Origin: Proteiniphilum sp.
GTDB taxonomy: Bacteria; Bacteroidota; Bacteroidia; Bacteroidales; Dysgonomonadaceae
Length of the DNA stretch: 9,114 nucleotides
Assembly (NCBI GenBank): GCA_012728465.1
Contig: JAAYFB010000196.1
Location: forward strand, 1 to 9,114
Reading direction: 5' to 3'
The translations under genes and the position numbers were made by a program. The notes under the pieces were generated by a model, which was not told the origin of the DNA, did no database searches, and saw nothing but the letters and a program-made list of their open reading frames with translations. This document shows, piece by piece, positions 5,909 through 9,114 of this stretch. Position 1 is the stretch's first letter. The number at the start of each line of letters is the position of its first letter.

Positions 5909-6505
5909 TTATTTTTTGCCAGCGGCAGCAGCGGCAGCAGCGGCAGCACCTCTTGCAGCACGTGTCAATTGAACACGACAAACAACGGAATTCTTTGGAG
6001 ATAAAATTTCAAGCCCTTCGAAGTTAAGCTCTCCAACTTGGATTGATTTACCTAACTCAAGTTTTGTTACATCAATAACCAACTCTTCTGGTAATTTATT
6101 GTAAAGTGCTTTAACCTTAAGTTTACGAGAGTCAAGAGACAATCTACCCCCAGCTCTAACACCTGCAGATAATCCTGTAAGACTTACAGGTATATCAATA
6201 ACAACAGGTACATTCTCATATACGTGTAAGAAGTCGATATGCAAAATATCGTCAGTTACCGAATGAAACTGGATATCTTTCAATATAGCCATCATCGTTT
6301 TATCACCTAAAGTTAGGTTTACAATAAAAACTTCTGGTGTATAAATCAATTTACGAACATCACTAGAGCTTACTGTAAAGTTGATGTTTTTTGAGTCTTT
6401 ACCACCATATACATTACAAGGAATTAATCCTTCTTGGCGATAAGCTGTTGCAGCTTTTTTTCCGAAGCTATCTCTAACTTCTCCTTTTAATTCAAACGTT
6501 TTCAT
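5909..6505 (-). CDS. rplY: Large-subunit ribosomal protein bL25 (TL5/CTC type)
   Basis: bL25 binds 5S rRNA in the large subunit. The 198-residue form is the two-domain CTC/TL5 type. The 5S-binding domain is at about residues 1-95 (MKTFELKGEVRDSFGKKA, then GLIPCNVYGG, KLIYTPEVF, ILHIDFLHV). It is followed by a beta domain with VRAGGRLSLDSRKLKV, LELGKSIQVGEL and SVVCRVQLTRAARG. The protein ends in a run of nine alanines, then GKK, encoded by a 9-bp tandem repeat. An Ala-rich tail is usual for Bacteroidota bL25, though its length varies. It is the first gene of the rplY-pth-hsp15 operon and has its own promoter, with a leader of about 80 bases. Confidence 0.96.
   Translation of the reverse strand: MKTFELKGEVRDSFGKKAATAYRQEGLIPCNVYGGKDSKNINFTVSSSDVRKLIYTPEVFIVNLTLGDKTMMAILKDIQFHSVTDDILHIDFLHVYENVPVVIDIPVSLTGLSAGVRAGGRLSLDSRKLKVKALYNKLPEELVIDVTKLELGKSIQVGELNFEGLEILSPKNSVVCRVQLTRAARGAAAAAAAAAGKK
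5920..5946. repeat. rplY: Three tandem copies of a 9-bp unit in the end of rplY
   Basis: CAGCGGCAG occurs three times without interruption (5920-5928, 5929-5937, 5938-5946). On the coding strand it encodes Ala-Ala-Ala per unit, so copy changes keep the frame. Its GC content is far above that of the surrounding sequence. Confidence 0.9.
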
Positions 6506-6588
6506 TTTTTCTAATTTTTGTGTTACTCAAAATAAAGTTGTTCTTTTGCCTCTTTATTTCCCATCACACGACAGGGCTTATCGAAAGC
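6506..6588 (-). promoter_or_regulatory. 5' leader of rplY with a possible hairpin
   Basis: The leader between the predicted start of transcription and the rplY ATG is about 80 bases, much longer than the 15-45 bases inferred for other genes here. It can form an AU-rich 8-bp stem (AAATAAAG with CTTTATTT, 6530-6537 and 6552-6559, 14-base loop). Control by bL25 is possible but unproven; I recognise no known leader family. Confidence 0.35.
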
Positions 6589-6592
6589 GACG

Positions 6593-6623
6593 CAAAGGTA
6601 GTGATTATCTTTTGACTACGCAA
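6593..6623 (-). promoter_or_regulatory. Predicted promoter of the rplY operon
   Basis: On the minus strand the -7 box reads TACCTTTG (6593-6600), an exact match to TAnnTTTG. ATTG (6621-6624) lies 20 bases upstream, at the right spacing for the -33 TTTG element with one mismatch. This is the best two-part Bacteroidota promoter in the window. Confidence 0.65.
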
Positions 6624-6654
6624 TAAAACCACTATACTCTTTTCTATATAGTAG
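6621..6654 (-). terminator. Probable intrinsic terminator of the metal ABC transporter operon
   Basis: On the minus strand CTACTATA (6647-6654) pairs with TATAGTGG (6629-6636) in an 8-bp stem including one G-U pair, with a 10-base loop, followed by TTTTATTG. It lies 23 bases after the ATPase stop and immediately upstream of, slightly overlapping, the rplY -33 element. The stem is AT-rich, so it may be weak. Confidence 0.6.
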
Positions 6655-6677
6655 AGAGCAATAAGCAATGAATTTAA

Positions 6678-7442
6678 TTATTCATCATGCTGCATCAAAA
6701 CTCTATGTGGCAAATCTCCATGTCCTAATATCTCTATCGGACACGAGTCGTAAGCTCCTGAAAGCCATTCTTGTGATATATTACTGCCACAATGATAGTG
6801 CAAACTTTGATTTACGCAAGCAATATTTTTAACTTGCGAAATAATTGTACCAACATCATGCGACACAAGAACTATTGCTATATCTTGGTTTATTTCGCCT
6901 AGTATTTTATAGAAATTTGTTTCGAACAACTTGTCCACATACGAGCTAGGCTCGTCAAGTATAATGAGCTTGGGCTGATCTATTATAGCACGCCCAAGCA
7001 GAACTCTTTGCAACTGTCCTCCCGACAATTCGCCAATAGCTCTATCAAGCAAATCGTCCACACCCATTTTCTGGGCTACGGGCAATACTTTTCGTCTATC
7101 TTCGGCTGTGTATCTCTTAAATATTTTGCCCCTAAGCGTTAGGCCTGATAGAATAACCTCGCCCACCTTGATGGGAAATTTTTTATCTATATGATTAATT
7201 TGAGGCAAGTAGCCTATATTGATATGTGGCACTTTGTGGCCTTCGTCAAAAAAAGCAATTGAGCCTGATTGAGGGTGTAAAAAACCAAGTATGCTTCGCA
7301 ACAATGTAGTCTTGCCACCACCATTTGGTCCAATGATACCTAAGAAATCATTGTCGTAAACCGTAAGTGACACATCCTTCAAAACATCTGGCTTATTGTC
7401 ATAACCAACATTTAGCTTTTTTATCTCTATAATTGGGGTCAT
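6678..7442 (-). CDS. znuC: Zinc/manganese-type metal ABC transporter ATP-binding protein
   Basis: This 254-residue ABC ATPase has all catalytic motifs: Walker A GPNGGGKTT (residues 38-46), Q-loop YLPQ ending at Gln81, signature LSGGQ (139-143), Walker B LIILDEP (159-165), D-loop with VD at 169-170 and the H-loop SHD with His195. The form of these segments (FPIKVGEVILSG, DEPSSYVD, SHDVGTI) and the C-terminal HYHCGSN and HGDLPHRVL place it in the ZnuC/MntB-like metal family. It would power import of Zn or Mn through an inner-membrane permease. Its ATG overlaps the stop of the binding-protein gene by four bases (ATGA), indicating one operon. No permease gene follows: a probable terminator and then rplY come next. 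The metal is inferred from the family and the His-rich partner. Confidence 0.9.
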   Translation of the reverse strand: MTPIIEIKKLNVGYDNKPDVLKDVSLTVYDNDFLGIIGPNGGGKTTLLRSILGFLHPQSGSIAFFDEGHKVPHINIGYLPQINHIDKKFPIKVGEVILSGLTLRGKIFKRYTAEDRRKVLPVAQKMGVDDLLDRAIGELSGGQLQRVLLGRAIIDQPKLIILDEPSSYVDKLFETNFYKILGEINQDIAIVLVSHDVGTIISQVKNIACVNQSLHYHCGSNISQEWLSGAYDSCPIEILGHGDLPHRVLMQHDE

Positions 7443-8332
7443 TGTGCTGGTGTTGATAATATTTTAGCCAATCTAATTAGCTCATCTTCCCAATCCAAAG
7501 CCAATGGATTAATTACATATGATTTAGCTCCTATTTCTTGTGCAATCACTTGTGTGTTTTTCACATCAAATTCTTGTTGAATCAATACTACTTGTATGTT
7601 TTCACTTCGAGCCAAATCCACCAACTCCTTCATTTGAGCTGGTGATGGACTTTTGCCATCAAATTCGATACTAAACTGCTCTAAATTATAATCTCGAGCA
7701 AAATAGCTTAATGCAGGATGATATATTATGAAGCTTCTTGAAGAAATATCGCTTAACAGCTGAGTAATTTCAGTATCTACTGCCTCTATTTTCTTCGAAA
7801 GTTCCTCGTAGTTAGCTCTATAATAATCAGCATTTTCAATATCAATACTGATGAGAGCATCAAGCATGTTTTTTGAAAACTGTAACGCATTTTTTGCAGA
7901 GCTCCACACGTGCGGGTCAACAGAATCAGGTCCATGGTCATGTCCATGATCATCATGCCCGTCCTCACTCGAATGATCTCCGTGCGTTCCATACATCATC
8001 TCAATACCTTCGGAGCAATTAACTACCAATACGTCAGGATTATTTTGAGCAAGATTATCACCCCAAGCATTTTCATAGCCAAGATATCCCACTTTAAAGT
8101 ATGCCATACTATTTCCCAAATTTATCATCGCCATTGGAGATGGCTCATACGTTTCGGGACTTGCCCCAGGAGGGACCAAGGTGTTTACCTCAAATTTATC
8201 CCCTACAATTTGTTCTAAAAAGTATCGCTGTGGCTCTATTGTTACTGTAAGAGTTTTTGGATTTGAATTTTGCCCCACATTGCATGACATGAGTACCAAC
8301 AACATAGCAAGCGTAAAGTATATCTTCTTCAT
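7439..8332 (-). CDS. znuA: Zinc/manganese-type metal-binding lipoprotein of an ABC importer
   Basis: The preferred ATG at 8332 gives 297 residues; the open frame starts at a TTG at 8335. MKKIYFTLAMLLVLMSC is a lipoprotein signal with the acylated Cys17. The protein has the cluster-9 binding-protein plan: VTIEPQRYFLEQIVG, VPPGASPETYEPSP (53-66), a flexible loop rich in His and Asp at 117-133, VDPHVW with His141, IIYHPALSYFA with His205, and a C-terminal lobe ending INPLALDW. The His-rich loop is typical of zinc-specific members. Two usual ligand positions differ: Glu60 stands where many ZnuA have His, and Asn275 where many have Asp. It captures metal for the ATPase encoded next to it. It is read from a promoter divergent from mnmD, where Zur-type control is plausible but not shown. 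Confidence 0.9.
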   Translation of the reverse strand: MKKIYFTLAMLLVLMSCNVGQNSNPKTLTVTIEPQRYFLEQIVGDKFEVNTLVPPGASPETYEPSPMAMINLGNSMAYFKVGYLGYENAWGDNLAQNNPDVLVVNCSEGIEMMYGTHGDHSSEDGHDDHGHDHGPDSVDPHVWSSAKNALQFSKNMLDALISIDIENADYYRANYEELSKKIEAVDTEITQLLSDISSRSFIIYHPALSYFARDYNLEQFSIEFDGKSPSPAQMKELVDLARSENIQVVLIQQEFDVKNTQVIAQEIGAKSYVINPLALDWEDELIRLAKILSTPAQ

Positions 8333-8381
8333 CAAAAGTTTATCTTTTATATAATTGATTGATTTTGTTCTGATTTAAATA

Positions 8382-8389
8382 CAAAAGTA
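8382..8389 (-). promoter_or_regulatory. Predicted -7 box of the metal transporter promoter
   Basis: On the minus strand this reads TACTTTTG, an exact TAnnTTTG match, 49 bases before the znuA ATG. No well-spaced -33 TTTG is seen. It overlaps an inverted repeat, GTAGG (8387-8391) with CCTAC (8400-8404), that could be an operator. Confidence 0.55.
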
Positions 8390-8416
8390 GGAATTTTGCC
8401 CTACAAAGAGCACAAT

Positions 8417-8441
8417 AAACAAATATTTAATACTTTTGTTT
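8417..8441. promoter_or_regulatory. Inverted repeat over the mnmD promoter
   Basis: AAACAAA (8417-8423) and TTTGTTT (8435-8441) are perfect 7-bp inverted arms 11 bases apart and overlap the mnmD -7 box. It may be an operator for a dimeric regulator, but short AT-rich repeats arise by chance in such DNA. Confidence 0.3.
8431..8438 (+). promoter_or_regulatory. Predicted -7 box of the mnmD promoter
   Basis: TACTTTTG is an exact TAnnTTTG match 36 bases before the mnmD ATG, giving a leader of about 30 bases. No TTTG is found at the -33 spacing. It diverges from the transporter promoter, with the two boxes 41 bases apart. Confidence 0.55.
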
Positions 8442-8474
8442 GAGAATTGAAAGCAAAATATTTTGAGCACACTA

Positions 8475-9114
8475 ATGAAACGAGAGATTGAAGTGACCAA
8501 TGATGGTTCGCACACATTATTTGTACCCGAACTAAATGAACATTACCACTCCACCAATGGTGCCATAGACGAAGCTAGGCATGTATTCATAAACTCTGCG
8601 CTTGCACATTGTGCAAAGAAAAATATTAATGTGCTAGAGATTGGATTTGGCACAGGCCTTAACGCCCTTTTAACGATGATAGAAGCTGACATCAAAGAAT
8701 TATCAATCAATTACACATCATTAGAGCTTTTTCCAGTAGATATGAGCGATGTCGAACTTCTCAACTTTGCTGAGTTGATAGACAACGCAACCCATGAACT
8801 TTTTATTGACCTACATTATGCACATTGGAACAAATCTCAAGCTATCACTCCTAATTTTATGTTACACAAAATGAATACTGATTTTAGAAAAGTTGAAAGC
8901 ACTATCTTCGATGATAAATTTGATGTTGTTTACTTTGATGCTTTTGGTCCCGACAAACAACCTGATATGTGGCGACCTGATTTATTCGAAAAATTATATG
9001 CTTCAATGAATGATGGTGGCATCATCACCACATACAGCGCAAAGGGTTCTATCAGAAGAATGATGCAATCAATAGGTTTTATGGTTGAACGTTTGCCCGG
9101 CCCAATTGGCAAAA
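8475..9114 (+). CDS. mnmD: tRNA 5-aminomethyl-2-thiouridine methyltransferase MnmD, partial
   Basis: The frame is open from the ATG at 8475 to the window end, giving 213 residues; relatives are only slightly longer, so perhaps 10-20 residues are missing. MnmD uses S-adenosylmethionine to methylate the aminomethyl group on U34 of tRNAs reading Lys, Glu and Gln codons, finishing the mnm5s2U modification. Family features are clear: TNDGSHTLFVPELNEHYHS at residues 8-26, GAIDEARHVFI, the SAM-binding VLEIGFGTGLNALL (53-66), FDAFGPDKQPDMW near 155, TTYSAKGSIRRMM and the final VERLPGPIGK. No FAD-dependent MnmC oxidase domain is present in the visible part, so this is the stand-alone form seen in Bacteroidota rather than the bifunctional MnmC of E. 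coli. It has its own predicted promoter. Confidence 0.93.
   Translation, partial: MKREIEVTNDGSHTLFVPELNEHYHSTNGAIDEARHVFINSALAHCAKKNINVLEIGFGTGLNALLTMIEADIKELSINYTSLELFPVDMSDVELLNFAELIDNATHELFIDLHYAHWNKSQAITPNFMLHKMNTDFRKVESTIFDDKFDVVYFDAFGPDKQPDMWRPDLFEKLYASMNDGGIITTYSAKGSIRRMMQSIGFMVERLPGPIGK

Noticed and set aside
5790..5981. Minus-strand frame with a Cys-rich CCRCCRCC peptide
   Set aside because: It is the 9-bp Ala repeat of rplY read in another frame, not a metal-binding protein.
7786..8218. Open frames on both strands over the His-rich loop of znuA
   Set aside because: The Met- and Ile-rich peptides come from out-of-frame reading of His/Asp codons; they overlap the confidently assigned znuA.
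8930..9112. Minus-strand open frame at the right edge
   Set aside because: It is antisense to the catalytic region of mnmD, which is intact in the plus strand to the window end.
1..9114. Mobile element, CRISPR array, defence or toxin-antitoxin system, tRNA or rRNA gene
   Set aside because: No transposase, recombinase, direct-repeat array, terminal inverted repeats, or tRNA/rRNA-like sequence seen; all coding space is taken by housekeeping or conserved Bacteroidota genes.

Overview
The window looks like ordinary chromosomal DNA from a low-GC member of the Bacteroidota, most likely Bacteroidales. The evidence is a type IX secretion plug protein (DUF5103), bL25 with an alanine-rich tail followed by pth and an S4-domain gene, a stand-alone MnmD, and the chain Fis-type regulator / LptE-like lipoprotein / TPR-like protein / SecG. 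Several promoters also carry the Bacteroidota -7 box TAnnTTTG. I cannot name a genus. I see no mobile element, CRISPR array, tRNA, rRNA or defence island, and no segment that looks transferred.

Layout. Positions 1-1738 (+) are an envelope-biogenesis operon: the C-terminal end of a Fis-type (probably sigma-54-dependent) regulator, an LptE-like lipoprotein, a conserved TPR-like protein broken by a frameshift in a run of nine A, and secG, closed by an intrinsic terminator. The first three genes are coupled through TAATG junctions. Positions 1851-2204 (+) hold a DUF4870 membrane protein. Positions 2218-4088 (-) are maf followed by the T9SS plug gene, transcribed from a promoter lying back-to-back with that of comB (4160-4876, +). 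Positions 4879-6505 (-) are the rplY-pth-hsp15 translation operon; its terminator stem-loop also encodes the last codons of the convergent comB. Positions 6678-8332 (-) are a zinc/manganese-type ABC importer pair (ATPase and binding lipoprotein, no permease), with a terminator abutting the rplY promoter. Positions 8475-9114 (+) are mnmD, cut by the window end and divergent from the metal transporter.

The genes cover envelope assembly (LPS transport, Sec translocon, T9SS gating), translation and tRNA maintenance (bL25, Pth, Hsp15-like, MnmD), nucleotide-pool sanitation (Maf) and metal import. I do not find a previously undescribed system. The observations most worth checking are the A9 frameshift, the stem-loop shared by convergent genes, the Glu/Asn substitutions at expected ligand positions of the metal-binding protein, and the lack of a permease gene beside it. 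Three gene starts were chosen against longer open frames: 581 rather than 575, 4160 rather than 4139, and 8332 rather than 8335.
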